Assembly (NCBI RefSeq): GCF_029962485.1
Contig: NZ_CP073638.1
Coordinates: 310,001 to 374,000 of the forward strand
Length of the DNA: 64,000 nt
Origin: Burkholderia cepacia
Lineage (GTDB): Bacteria; Pseudomonadota; Gammaproteobacteria; Burkholderiales; Burkholderiaceae
Reading direction: 5' to 3'
Shown: piece by piece, positions 8,912-18,114 of the stretch
Numbering within the stretch: the stretch's first letter is position 1
How the letters are laid out: the number at the start of each line of letters is the position of its first letter
Made by a program: the position numbers and the translations under genes
The notes under the pieces: model-generated
Databases searched by the model: none
Told to the model about the DNA's origin: nothing
The model's input: the letters and a program-made list of their open reading frames with translations, nothing else

Positions 8912-9080
8912 TTTCTGCTCAGCCTCGATATGTTGCAACCGTAACAGGAGATTGCCGGCATGGGAAATTGACCGGGATCAGGCAAGAAACGGGGACGGAC
9001 TCAAGTTTTCTGCAGGCAAACCGTAATCCAGAGTGCTGCGGACCGATTGCCGCGGCATTTTTCACCGCTTACGTGCCGTC

Positions 9081-10640
9081 ATGAACCTGAACGCCTTGTT
9101 TTCCCGTTTCTCGATCCGTACGCGGATCTTTTCCACGCTCGGTCTCGTCGCCGTGCTGCTCGTCGTGTCGGGGCTGATCGGCCTGGCCGGCATGCAGAGC
9201 TCGAACCGCGCGCTCGACGAGGCTTATACGCAGCAACTGGCTGCGAAGACCGCGCTGTCCGCGGCGAGCCTGAACCTGACGATCGTGCGCACGACGCTCG
9301 ATCGCGCACTGTTGCATCCGGAAGCGCCGGAAGTGCCGGATCTCGTCAAGAAGGCCGAGAACTATCTCGCGAAGGCCGACACGGCCTGGCGCAACTACGC
9401 GGCGATGCCGCACGACGGCGACGAAGGCCCGCTCGCGAGCCGCCTCGAAGCCGCGCGCCAGGCGCTGATCGGGCAGGCGCTGAAGCCGATGATCGACGCG
9501 ATCCGCGAAGGCCGGCGCGACGAGGCCGACCGGCTGCTGATGACGGTCGCGCCGCCGCTGTCGGTCGCGCTCACGCAGGCGACCGATGCGCTTGACGCGT
9601 ACCAGGTCGCGCGTGGCAAGGACGTGTACGACACCGCGCAGACCTATTACGGCTGGATGCGTATGGGCGCGATCGCGGGCATCGCATTCGGCCTGGCCGC
9701 ATGCCTTGGCTGCGCGATCGGTCTGCATTTCGCGATCACGCAGCCGGTGAACCGGCTGCTGTCGCATTTCCGCCGCCTGTCGGACGGCGACCTGACATCG
9801 GAAGTGCGCTGGTCGTCGCGCGACGAGATGGCCGAGCTGGTGAAGGGGGTGACGGGCATGCAGCGCAGCCTCGCGGATACGGTGCGCCAGGTCAGCCAGG
9901 GTTCCGAAGCGATCTCGACGGCGACGCACCAGATCGCGGCCGGCAACACCGACCTGTCGCAGCGCACCGAGGAGCAGGCATCGGCGCTGCAGGAGACGGC
10001 CGCGAGCATGGAGCAGCTGACGGCGACCGTGAAACAGAACGCCGACAACGCGCTCGAGGCGCAGGCCTGCGCGGACAGCGCAAGCGAGATCGCGACGCGT
10101 GGCGCGACGGTGGTCGGCGAGGTGATCGGCACGATGAACGAGATCGACCAGAGCTCGCAGAAGGTCGCCGACATCATCGGCACGATCGAGGGCATCGCGT
10201 TCCAGACCAACATTCTTGCGCTGAATGCGGCGGTCGAAGCCGCGCGTGCTGGCGAGCAGGGCCGCGGTTTTGCGGTGGTCGCCGGCGAGGTGCGTACGCT
10301 CGCGCAGCGCTCGGCGTCCGCGGCGAAGGAAATCCGCACGCTGATCGGCGAATCGGTCGAGCGTGTCGCGACCGGCTCCCGGCTCGTCGGCATGGCCGGC
10401 ACGACGATGCAGGACATCCAGCAGGCGATCGGTCGCGTGACGGGCATCATGACCGAGATCGCGTCCGCATCGAGCGAGCAGCGCGACGGGATCGAGCAGG
10501 TGAACCGCGCGGTGTCGCAGATGGACCAGGTGTCGCAGCAGAACGCGGCGCTCGTCGAGCAGGCTGCGGCAGCGGCGGCGTCGCTCGAGGAGCAGGCGGA
10601 CGGGTTGCGTCGTGCGGTGGGGGCGTTCCGGGTGGCTTGA
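9081..10640 (+). CDS. Methyl-accepting chemotaxis protein
   Basis: Chemoreceptor of 519 aa. TM1 lies near residues 13-35, followed by a periplasmic four-helix-type ligand domain (about 36-190), TM2 (about 193-215, IAGIAFGLAACLGCAIGL), HAMP and a long cytoplasmic coiled coil. The hairpin tip matches the MCP consensus (GIAFQTNILALNAAVEAARAGEQG, read in pieces). Methylation-type Glu/Gln pairs flank it. The C-terminus ends AFRVA with no CheR-binding pentapeptide. The frame is open to 9033, but the protein MNLNALFSRFSIRTRIF starting at 9081 matches the family. It signals to CheA/CheW encoded elsewhere; ligand unknown. Confidence 0.9.
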   Translation: MNLNALFSRFSIRTRIFSTLGLVAVLLVVSGLIGLAGMQSSNRALDEAYTQQLAAKTALSAASLNLTIVRTTLDRALLHPEAPEVPDLVKKAENYLAKADTAWRNYAAMPHDGDEGPLASRLEAARQALIGQALKPMIDAIREGRRDEADRLLMTVAPPLSVALTQATDALDAYQVARGKDVYDTAQTYYGWMRMGAIAGIAFGLAACLGCAIGLHFAITQPVNRLLSHFRRLSDGDLTSEVRWSSRDEMAELVKGVTGMQRSLADTVRQVSQGSEAISTATHQIAAGNTDLSQRTEEQASALQETAASMEQLTATVKQNADNALEAQACADSASEIATRGATVVGEVIGTMNEIDQSSQKVADIIGTIEGIAFQTNILALNAAVEAARAGEQGRGFAVVAGEVRTLAQRSASAAKEIRTLIGESVERVATGSRLVGMAGTTMQDIQQAIGRVTGIMTEIASASSEQRDGIEQVNRAVSQMDQVSQQNAALVEQAAAAAASLEEQADGLRRAVGAFRVA

Positions 10641-10652
10641 TCGACCGTGGGC

Positions 10653-10685
10653 GGCGACGGGACGGGCGCTTGCCCGTCTGTCGCC
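10653..10685. terminator. Extended hairpin between convergent genes
   Basis: GGCGAC-GG-GACGGGC-GCTT-GCCCGTC-T-GTCGCC folds into a long, nearly perfect stem in the 56 bases between the chemoreceptor (+) and the helicase (-). It lacks a T-tract; probably a bidirectional stop or 3' end stabiliser. Confidence 0.55.
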
Positions 10686-10696
10686 TACCGATTGCG

Positions 10697-12364
10697 TCAG
10701 CCCGCCGCGAGTTGCGCGGCCGCGCGCGACGACGCGACGATCAGCAGCTTCATCGTCGCGCGCGTCGCACCGACGAACAGCTTGCGCGCGGCACGCGCGT
10801 CGAGCGTGTCGAAGTCGACCTCGGTAAGGATCACGCACGGCGCCGACTGGCCCTTGAAGCGGTAGATCGAATCGAGCAGCACGTCGCCTTCGCGGTATTC
10901 GGGGTTGCCGAACAGGTCGTACTTGCCGGTAAAGCTCTTGATCCGGTGCGGGCCGAGCTGGTCGAGCGGCGCAAGCACCGAGCCCTCGCGGCCGCGATAC
11001 GACAGTACCGCGATGTCCTGCTTGCGGAAGCCGAGCGACAGCGCCTGCGTGACCGCGCGCTTGGTTGCGTCGATACAGGCTTCCGACAATGCGTCGGCCG
11101 ACGCGCCTTCTTCCCCGTATGCCGATACCGACGGATCCGACCCGTCGAACGGGCTGCCCGAGCGCAGTTCGGCCGCGAGCGGCTCGACGCGGCCGACGAC
11201 GTCGCGCACGAATTCGAGCAGGTCTCGCGGGCTGCGGTAGTTCGTCAGCGCCTTCAGCGTGACCCAGCCGGGCAGTGCGACCGGTTCGCGCATGTACAGG
11301 TTCTGCAGCGGATCTTCCAGCCACCACCATGCGCCGTCCGGCGCCAGCAAGCGCTCGAGCGCGTCCGCCCACGGCGCATGGAAATCCTGCCCTTCGTCGA
11401 CGACCAGCACGTCGAAGCGCCAGCGCTCGGGAATCGGCGCTTCCGCGAAACGCGCTTCGAGCCGCTCGAATTCGCCGGGCACCTGGAAGTCGGGTGTATA
11501 GCCACCGTCGCGTGCGACCCAGTCACACAACTGGTGGTAGTTCGCGATTTTCGCGCCGGGCGGCGCGATGCGCGCGATGTAGTCGGCGAGCGGCCGGTTG
11601 AAGCACACGTACAGCACACGCTTGCCGGCTGCGACGGCATCGCGCATCGCCTGTACCGCGAGCTGCGTCTTGCCCGAGCCGGCCGTGCCGGTGACGTGCA
11701 GCCGGAACGGCGCGAATTCGAGCTGGCGCGCCCACGCGGCCAGCCCGCCCGACAGCCGCGTGACGAGCGTGCCGGCCTGCCCGACGAGCGCGCTCGTGTC
11801 GGGCGTGAGCGCGAGTTCGTCCGCGAGGAAATGGTGGAGCTTCGACGCATTCGGCAGGTGTTCGTCGTCCTCGGGCAGGATTTGCAGGATCACTTGCGCG
11901 AGCTGCGCCTTGCGCGACGCATCGACGATGCGGTCGGCCGCGACACCCGCGATCGACGCGTCGCGAATCGAGTAGTCGGGGCAGTACAGCAACGCCTCGA
12001 CGCCGTAGACGCCCGCGCCGAGCGCGGCCGTCAGGCGCCGGTGCAGCGTCTCCTGCGTGCGCGCGAGCTGGATCGGGACGTTGCGCTCTTTCTGCAGGTA
12101 GACCTTCACGAGCCCCTTCGGCGTTTCGCGCAGGAAGCCGGCTTTCTGCTCGATCAGCAGCACGCGGCCGGCCGGGCTCACGACGACGAACGCGGCTTCG
12201 CCGAATACCGAGAACGCCTGGTCGGCGCGCGTCCAGTGGACGCCGTGATACACGGTGTAGCTGTCGGGCAGCGCGTGTTCGAGCGCGGCGAGCGTTTCGC
12301 GCTCGCGTTCGGCTGCGCCGGTCGCGGCGAGGCTTTTCCAGTCGTCGGGGATGAGGCGGGCCAT
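10697..12364 (-). CDS. NERD-nuclease / UvrD-like superfamily I helicase fusion
   Basis: Protein of 555 aa. The N-terminal ~150 residues resemble the nuclease-related NERD domain, with the core VLLIEQKAG (Glu72-x-Lys74). This is followed by a P-loop helicase/ATPase: Walker A GTAGSGKT at 226-233, Walker B VVDEGQDF at 321-328, a motif III/IV region LTNYRSPRDLL and motif VI GATRATMKLL near the C-terminus. Much of the usual UvrD 1B/2B insertion is absent, so it is a compact helicase. It is likely to act on DNA in repair or against foreign DNA; which is unknown. An HTH/pseudo-receiver gene lies 123 bases upstream in the same direction. Confidence 0.78.
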   Translation of the reverse strand: MARLIPDDWKSLAATGAAERERETLAALEHALPDSYTVYHGVHWTRADQAFSVFGEAAFVVVSPAGRVLLIEQKAGFLRETPKGLVKVYLQKERNVPIQLARTQETLHRRLTAALGAGVYGVEALLYCPDYSIRDASIAGVAADRIVDASRKAQLAQVILQILPEDDEHLPNASKLHHFLADELALTPDTSALVGQAGTLVTRLSGGLAAWARQLEFAPFRLHVTGTAGSGKTQLAVQAMRDAVAAGKRVLYVCFNRPLADYIARIAPPGAKIANYHQLCDWVARDGGYTPDFQVPGEFERLEARFAEAPIPERWRFDVLVVDEGQDFHAPWADALERLLAPDGAWWWLEDPLQNLYMREPVALPGWVTLKALTNYRSPRDLLEFVRDVVGRVEPLAAELRSGSPFDGSDPSVSAYGEEGASADALSEACIDATKRAVTQALSLGFRKQDIAVLSYRGREGSVLAPLDQLGPHRIKSFTGKYDLFGNPEYREGDVLLDSIYRFKGQSAPCVILTEVDFDTLDARAARKLFVGATRATMKLLIVASSRAAAQLAAG

Positions 12365-12487
12365 GGAGTCGAGCGGCGGATGCCGGCGTGGGCGTGAACA
12401 GGTGCGGCTATTGTACTGAGGAACCTGTTCGTGCCCGCGGCGCGGCGCGTGCGTTGGCCGCTCGAAGGGCGGCCGGCCCGGCGGACG

Positions 12488-13342
12488 TTATCCGCGTGCG
12501 AGCCGTTTCGCGAGATCGGCGCTGAGGATCGCCATGCGCGCGGGCTTTTCGTAGCAGACGACGTCGAACGCGCGGATCACTTCGCTGATGTCGGCTTCGC
12601 TCGCGCGGCCGGTGAGCAGGTCGCCCGTCAGCACGAAAATCGGTGCGCCCGGATTGTCGGACGTGCGCACGGCCTTGATCGCGGTGGCGGCCGTGCTGTC
12701 GTCGAACAGCCACTCGGTCAGCACGGCGTCGAAGGCCTGGCCCTGCAGCGCGTCGACGAACGGCGCGAGGCCGTCGAACGCGGCCGTCGCGAAACCCTGC
12801 CGTTCAAGGTAGCGGCACAGTTCGGTTGCGCTGACGCGATCGGGGTCGATCACCGCGACGACGAGTTTGTCGCTCTCCGCCCGGCGCGGATAGATTTCGA
12901 TCTTGTGCACGTCGTACGCGTTTTGATACAGCACGCCGGTGTGGCGCAGTACGCGCCAACGGCCGTTCTGTTCGTAGGCGACGAACTCGGGGCGTGCGCC
13001 GGCTTCGAGCGGCGCGCCGATCCATGCGGTGCACGGAATCTCGGCGACGCCCGCATAAAGTACGGCCTCCTGCGAATAGGCGCCGACCATGCCGGGGTCG
13101 AGCGTTTGCGCGCCGAACAGCTGCGCGGCGGGTTCACCGTACGCTTCGGCGACTTTCTTGATCTGCGCGAGCGTCCAGGGGCTGCTGCCGCGCAGTTTGC
13201 GGTGGCCTTGCGAGAAACTCAGGTCGAGGATGCGACACAGCTCGGTAGTCTGCTGGCGCTTGCCGATGCCGTTGCGGGTCATCAGCTCGCGCACGCGCTC
13301 GGCGACCGCGAGGGAATCCGTGGTGATTGCTTCAATGGTCAT
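12488..13342 (-). CDS. HTH protein with C-terminal pseudo-receiver domain
   Basis: Protein of 284 aa. Residues 12-75 form a helix-turn-helix-like segment (RVRELMTRNGIGKRQQTTEL, then SQGHRKLRGSSPWTLAQIKKV). A middle beta-rich part follows, and residues 158-284 look like a response-regulator receiver: acidic pair D166/D168, Thr239, Lys266-Pro. The phospho-acceptor position reads FDAVLTEWLF, i.e. Glu210 instead of Asp, so it probably cannot be phosphorylated in the usual way. The start at 13342 is chosen because the HTH begins soon after; the frame is open to 13435 and the ribosome site is weak. Targets unknown; the helicase gene lies downstream on the same strand. Confidence 0.7.
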   Translation of the reverse strand: MTIEAITTDSLAVAERVRELMTRNGIGKRQQTTELCRILDLSFSQGHRKLRGSSPWTLAQIKKVAEAYGEPAAQLFGAQTLDPGMVGAYSQEAVLYAGVAEIPCTAWIGAPLEAGARPEFVAYEQNGRWRVLRHTGVLYQNAYDVHKIEIYPRRAESDKLVVAVIDPDRVSATELCRYLERQGFATAAFDGLAPFVDALQGQAFDAVLTEWLFDDSTAATAIKAVRTSDNPGAPIFVLTGDLLTGRASEADISEVIRAFDVVCYEKPARMAILSADLAKRLARG

Positions 13343-13566
13343 GCTACGGGAACGGATCGTGACGTTCAGAACGACGCCTTGCGGCAGTCTCGACGGACAG
13401 TCTTCATGACGTCCAATGGCGAGCCGACCGGCCACGCGCGGAAAAGATAACTTTACCGCAAAATGGTCGTCATTCAGTGTCGCGTAAGGTGCGTTTGTGT
13501 GAAAGGTGTGTCATGACGTTACCGCCGCGCCCGCATCTCGCAGGAATTAACGACTGACAGGAAACA

Positions 13567-14901
13567 ATGACGACAACCTATCCGCTGCACGATGCCCTGA
13601 CCCGCGCCGAAACGGCGTTCCCGGCCGAAGCCGATGTCGTGATCGCCGGCGCCGGCATCATGGGCTGCGCAGCCGCGTACTACCTGAGCCTGCGCGGGTT
13701 GAAGGCCGTCGTGCTCGACAAGTCGCGCATCGCCGGGCAGCAGTCGACACGCGCCTGGGGCTTTGTGCGGCAGCAGGGCCGGGAGTCCGCCGAAGTGCCG
13801 CTGATGATGGCCGGCATGCGGATCTGGGAAGGGTTAGAGGAAACCCTCGGTTTCGATCTCGAATGGCGGCAGGGCGGCTGTCTTTATATTGCGGACAACG
13901 AAGCGGACTGGTCGTCGTTCAATGCGTGGCTTGCCGTCGCGCGCGAGCACGGGCTCGACACGCGCACGCTGACGCGCGCGCAGATCGACGCGCGCGTCAG
14001 CGGCCTTTCGCCGCAGGCGCGTACGCTCGGCGGGTTGTACACCGCGACCGACGGGCAGGCCGAGCCGCGTCGCGTGGCCGCCGCATTCGCCGCGCGCGCG
14101 ACCGAGGGCGGGGCGCGTTTCTTCGAAGGCTGCGGCGTGACCGCGATCGAGACGGCAGGCGGCGCGGTGGTCGGCGTCGCGACCGAGCGCGGCACGATCC
14201 GCACGCAGCGCGTGATCTGCGCGGCCGGTGCGACCAGCTTCCGGTTGCTCGACGGGGTCGGCATCCGGCTGCCGCAGCAGGCCGTGCGCGGCACCTGCAT
14301 GCGCACCAATGTGGTGCCGCCGGTGTCGGCGGCGACGGTGTGGGGGCATGGCCTCGGCATCCGACAGCGCACGAACGGTGCGATCAATCTCGCCGACGAC
14401 ATGCAGGTCGACGTCGACCTGACGCTCGGCCATCTGCGCGGGTTGAGTCTCTTCTGGCCGGAGTTCTGGTCGCAGCGCGACAAATTCCGGCTGCACGTGA
14501 GCGCGGCCGCGTGGCGCGATGTGCTGGCACGCATCAACGGCGCGGCCGGGCCGATCGAGCCGCGCGATCCGCAGCCGCAGCCGAATCGCGCGCATGCGCC
14601 GCGCGCGCTCGCGAAGCTCAAGGCGATCTTCCCTGCGTTGAAGGACGCGCAGATCGTCGAGGCGTGGGCCGGCCTGATCGACGTGCTGCCCGACGGCATT
14701 CCGGTGATCGATGCGCCGGGCACGCCGTCGGGGCTTGCGATCGCAACGGGGTTCTGCGGTCACGGATTCGCGATGGGGCCGATCGTCGGGCGGCTGCTCG
14801 CCGAATGGATCGACACGGGCGCGCCGTCGCTCGACCTGTCGGCGTTTCGCGCGCAGCGCTTCGTCGACGGAACGATGGTGCGGCCGCGCAGCATGCTGTG
14901 A
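13567..14901 (+). CDS. FAD-dependent oxidoreductase, DAO family
   Basis: Flavoprotein of 444 aa. The N-terminal dinucleotide-binding motif GAGIMG is at 28-33 with the acidic end of beta-2 at VVLDKS. Further DAO-family signatures are GFVRQQGRESAEVPLM, CAAGATSFRLLDG and the C-terminal FAD site GLIDVLPDGIPVIDAPGTPSGLAIATGFCGHGFAMGPIVGRLLAEW (positions 377-422). It is most like D-amino acid/opine/sarcosine-type oxidases that act on secondary amines or D-amino acids. AGGAAACA precedes the ATG. It has no signal peptide and no obvious operon partner; the potassium channel gene 60 bases downstream could be co-transcribed. Confidence 0.8.
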   Translation: MTTTYPLHDALTRAETAFPAEADVVIAGAGIMGCAAAYYLSLRGLKAVVLDKSRIAGQQSTRAWGFVRQQGRESAEVPLMMAGMRIWEGLEETLGFDLEWRQGGCLYIADNEADWSSFNAWLAVAREHGLDTRTLTRAQIDARVSGLSPQARTLGGLYTATDGQAEPRRVAAAFAARATEGGARFFEGCGVTAIETAGGAVVGVATERGTIRTQRVICAAGATSFRLLDGVGIRLPQQAVRGTCMRTNVVPPVSAATVWGHGLGIRQRTNGAINLADDMQVDVDLTLGHLRGLSLFWPEFWSQRDKFRLHVSAAAWRDVLARINGAAGPIEPRDPQPQPNRAHAPRALAKLKAIFPALKDAQIVEAWAGLIDVLPDGIPVIDAPGTPSGLAIATGFCGHGFAMGPIVGRLLAEWIDTGAPSLDLSAFRAQRFVDGTMVRPRSML

Positions 14902-14961
14902 CGACCGGGTGCGCAGGTTCCCGTCGTAGAATCGAGCCCGCATTCATCAGGAGACTCCTCG

Positions 14962-16056
14962 TTGGCAACGCCCTCCGACCAGCGCCGCTCGTTGCGCTTA
15001 CGCCTGCGTCGCGCCCGCAATCCATGGCAGGCGCCGCGCGCGCGCACGCTGTTCACGCGTCCCGCGACGTCGCCGCGGCGCACGCTGATGTTCCGCATCG
15101 GCGCGGTCGTGCTGCTGTGCACGCTCGCGTTCATCGTGCTGTATCTCGATCGCGACGGCCTGCGCGATTCGACCAAGAGCACGCCGATGACCGTCGCCGA
15201 TCTCGTGTACTTCACGATGGTGACCGTCGCGACGGTCGGCTACGGCGACATCGTGCCCGTCACCGCGCGGGCACGCCTGCTCGATGCGTTCTTCATCGTG
15301 CCGATTCGTATCGTCATCTGGTTCATTTTCCTGGGCACGGCGTATCAGTTCGTGATCCAGCGCGTCATCGAGGAATTCCGCATGAAACGCCTGCAGAAAC
15401 AATTGTCCGACCACATCGTCGTGTGCGGTTATGGCCTGTCGGGGTCGATCGCGGTGCGCGAGTTGCTGGAAAGCGGCGTCGATCCCGCGACGATCATCGT
15501 GATCGATTCGCAGCAGCAGGCGCTCGAAGCCGCGACGTCGCTCGGCGTGACCGGATTGCTTGGCGATCCTGCCCATGAGGATCTGCTGCAACAGGCGCAG
15601 GTGCGCGCGGCGAAGGCCGTGATCATTTCGGTGACCGACGATCCGACCGCGATCCTGCTGACGCTGTCGGTGCGCAGCATTGCACCCGACACGAAGATCG
15701 TCGTGCGGATCCAGGAGAACCTGTATCAGCGGCAACTGCGGCAGGCCGGCGCGGACGTGATCGTGTCGTCGACGAAGATCGGCGCGCTGCTGCTCGCGGA
15801 TGCCGTGCACAGCCGCTACATCGTGCCGTTCGTGAACGACATGCTGTCGACGCGCGGGCGCGCGACGCTGCTGGAGCGCGAGGCGTTGCCGCACGAGATC
15901 GGCTGCATGACGAACGTCGTGCCGGGTGCGATCGTGGTCGGGCTCGATCGGTGCGGGAAGATCTTTTCGTTCTACGAGGACCCGCCGTGCAGGATCGAGG
16001 CGGGCGATACGCTGGTGGTGATTCAGTCGGCGCGGATTCCGGATCCGGATGTTTGA
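14962..16056 (+). CDS. Potassium channel protein with RCK (TrkA-N) domain
   Basis: Protein of 364 aa with a basic N-terminus, TM1 (residues 43-62), a pore helix and selectivity filter TVGYGD (91-96), TM2 (about 112-133), then an RCK/TrkA-N domain from 151 (HIVVCGYGLSGSIAVREL, the NAD-binding GxGxxG) and a TrkA-C lobe at the end. This is the two-TM Kch/MthK architecture for ligand-gated K+ flux. The start codon is TTG at 14962: AGGAG (14949-14953) is 8 bases upstream and no ATG is suitably placed. It follows the flavin oxidoreductase by 60 bases on the same strand. Confidence 0.88.
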   Translation: MATPSDQRRSLRLRLRRARNPWQAPRARTLFTRPATSPRRTLMFRIGAVVLLCTLAFIVLYLDRDGLRDSTKSTPMTVADLVYFTMVTVATVGYGDIVPVTARARLLDAFFIVPIRIVIWFIFLGTAYQFVIQRVIEEFRMKRLQKQLSDHIVVCGYGLSGSIAVRELLESGVDPATIIVIDSQQQALEAATSLGVTGLLGDPAHEDLLQQAQVRAAKAVIISVTDDPTAILLTLSVRSIAPDTKIVVRIQENLYQRQLRQAGADVIVSSTKIGALLLADAVHSRYIVPFVNDMLSTRGRATLLEREALPHEIGCMTNVVPGAIVVGLDRCGKIFSFYEDPPCRIEAGDTLVVIQSARIPDPDV

Positions 16057-16110
16057 AGGAGAAGCGGATCGCGCAGGTATCGATGCATTGCTGGCGCCGG
16101 GAGGGCATGA

Positions 16111-17040
16111 CTAGGACGCCATCTCCCGCGCAACGTCCGCAATCTGCTGCCGCAGCCACGCATGCGCCGGATCGTCGTGCGTGCGCTCGTGCCAGATCAT
16201 CGACAGCGCGAAAGACGGCACGTCGACCGGCAACTTCACGAGCGTGACCGGCATCGACAACGCGACATGCCGCGCAAGCCGACGCGGCAATACCAGCGTC
16301 ATGTCGCTCTTCGCGACGACCATCGGCGCCACCAGGAAATGCGGCAACCGCATTGCTATTCGTCGATGCAGGCCTTGCCTCGCGAGCGCCGCGTCGACCA
16401 GCTCACCACCGCGGCCACCGATTGTCACCAGCACGTGCGATAGCGCCGCGAAGCGTTTCGCCGTCAGCCGCGCCGACAGCGCCGGATGCCCGTTGCGTAC
16501 TATGCACACCAGATCGTCGTCGTAGAGCTTTCGACGATAGATGCCGGCGGGCAACGTATCGTCGTCGAATACGCCAAGTGCGACACCAGCGGTGCCGTCC
16601 GTCACGAGTTCGACGTTGTTGCCGCGTGAGGGCGGAACGTTGAGATCCATGCCGGGCGCGCGCTGTTCCAGCCGCGCATTCACATCCGGGATCAACGTCA
16701 ATGCCATGTGATCGAGGCTCGCGATCGAAAACTGTCCACGCGCGGTAGCCGGATCGAACACGGCGGGTGCGACGATGCCGGCCGCGTCCGTCAGCACACG
16801 CGATACGCGCAGCGCCAGCGATGCCGCGCGCGGCGTGAATTCCAGCCCCTTCGGCGTACGCACGACGACGCGATCGTCGAGCAGGGCGCGCAACCTGCCC
16901 AGTGCACGGCTCGCGGCAGGCTGGGTCAGGCCGAGCCGCATCCCGGCGCGCGTGACGCTGCGCTCCTGGAGCAACGCGTCGAGCAGCTTCAGCAGATTGA
17001 GGTCGACGGCGCGTAAATCCACTTGGTGCATGCTAGACAT
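16111..17040 (-). CDS. LysR family transcriptional regulator
   Basis: Protein of 309 aa of the NodD/LinR-like subgroup: VDLRAVDLNLLKLLDALLQERSVTRAGMRLGLTQPAASRALGRLRALLDDRVVVRTPKGLEFTPRA covers the HTH and wing (residues 7-72), followed by the effector domain. It diverges from the NmrA-like gene at 17127 over an 86-base region that carries an ATGTA-N9-TACAT inverted repeat, so it very likely regulates that gene and itself. The translation start could be the ATG three codons further in. Confidence 0.87.
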   Translation of the reverse strand: MSSMHQVDLRAVDLNLLKLLDALLQERSVTRAGMRLGLTQPAASRALGRLRALLDDRVVVRTPKGLEFTPRAASLALRVSRVLTDAAGIVAPAVFDPATARGQFSIASLDHMALTLIPDVNARLEQRAPGMDLNVPPSRGNNVELVTDGTAGVALGVFDDDTLPAGIYRRKLYDDDLVCIVRNGHPALSARLTAKRFAALSHVLVTIGGRGGELVDAALARQGLHRRIAMRLPHFLVAPMVVAKSDMTLVLPRRLARHVALSMPVTLVKLPVDVPSFALSMIWHERTHDDPAHAWLRQQIADVAREMAS

Positions 17041-17060
17041 GATCGGTATGCATTTGAGTT

Positions 17061-17079
17061 ATGTATGGCCAGCGTACAT
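17061..17079. promoter_or_regulatory. Candidate LysR box
   Basis: ATGTA-N9-TACAT (T-N11-A type) between the divergent LysR (16111-17040) and NmrA-like genes. Its position argues that the downstream gene starts at 17127 rather than at the ATG inside this site. Confidence 0.5.
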
Positions 17080-17126
17080 CATCGAAACCATCGCTCCAAC
17101 AGGTGGAGCGGCTGTCGGGAGAGCAC

Positions 17127-17999
17127 ATGTACGTTGTCACGGGTGTTACCGGGCGCACGGGAGCCGTCGCGGCCCAGGCGCTGATCGATGCAGGGGTCCC
17201 GGTTCGCGTGGTCGTGCGCGATCGCGCGAAGGCGGCGCGCTGGGTGGAGCAGGGTGCAGAGGTGGCGGTCGCCGATCTGGCCGATTCCGCCGCGTTGACG
17301 CAAGCGTTCGCCGGCGCGCGCGGCGCGTATCTGGTCAAGCCGCCCAACTACGCGCTGGAGAATCTGTTCGAGCACGCGGACGTGACGGCGCGTGCCGTCG
17401 CAGCAGCGGTCCGCGCGTCGGGCGTGTCGAAACTCGTGCTGCTGTCGTCGGTCGGCGCGGACCGGCCGGACGGCACCGGCGTGATTGCGACGAACCGGGC
17501 GGCCGAACGGCAACTGGCCGAACTGGACATCCCGGTCGTGTTCCTGCGCGCCGCCTACTTCATGGAGAACTGGGCGCGCGTCGTCGATCCGGTTCGCTTG
17601 CAGGGCATTCTGCCAAGCCTGCTCGGGCCGGTCGACCGCGCGATTCCGATGGTCGCGACCGCGGACATCGGCCGTGTCGCGGCAGAGATTCTGCAGGAAG
17701 ACTGGAGTGGCATCCGGAAGATCGGGCTGGAGGGGCCGATCGCCTATTCACCCGCCGACATTGCAGGCACCTTCGCGCGCGTGTTGAATCGGCCGGTGCG
17801 ACCGGTGGCGCTCGAACCGTCCGCGTGGGCCGGCGTACTCGCGATGAATCCGTTCTCGACCGCGGCCATCGATGGATTCATCGAGCTGAATCACGGGCTG
17901 AACAACGGCCATATCGGCTTCGGAAGTGACGACACGATCGAGATTCGCAAAGGGCGCGTGCCGTTCGAGCGTGTCGCCGACGATATTCTGAGGGAGTGA
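17127..17999 (+). CDS. NmrA-like NAD(P)-binding protein
   Basis: Atypical short-chain dehydrogenase of 290 aa. The N-terminal motif MYVVTGVTGRTGAVAAQALIDAG (GxxGxxG) is followed by VVVRDRAKAARW and the NmrA/NAD(P)H azoreductase features LVKPPNYAL and KLVLLSSVGADRPDGTG. Such proteins sense or bind NADP(H), or act as quinone/azo reductases. The start at 17127 is chosen because GGGAGAG lies just before it and the Rossmann strand begins at once. The divergent LysR gene is the likely regulator. Confidence 0.82.
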   Translation: MYVVTGVTGRTGAVAAQALIDAGVPVRVVVRDRAKAARWVEQGAEVAVADLADSAALTQAFAGARGAYLVKPPNYALENLFEHADVTARAVAAAVRASGVSKLVLLSSVGADRPDGTGVIATNRAAERQLAELDIPVVFLRAAYFMENWARVVDPVRLQGILPSLLGPVDRAIPMVATADIGRVAAEILQEDWSGIRKIGLEGPIAYSPADIAGTFARVLNRPVRPVALEPSAWAGVLAMNPFSTAAIDGFIELNHGLNNGHIGFGSDDTIEIRKGRVPFERVADDILRE

Positions 18000-18114
18000 C
18001 ATCTCGCGCATCCCGGCTCCATCGCGGAGCTGGTTCGCGGTGCGCCTCAACAAGCGCCGGGAGATATCGTCCGTGCTCGCGGGCGATGTCTTCCGGCGCG
18101 GGGCGCAGCCGTGT

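Noticed and set aside
9069..12397. Very long open frames opposite and across the chemoreceptor and helicase genes
   Set aside because: They are overlap artefacts of high GC: Arg/Ala/Gly-rich, without domains, and antisense or out of frame to well-supported genes.
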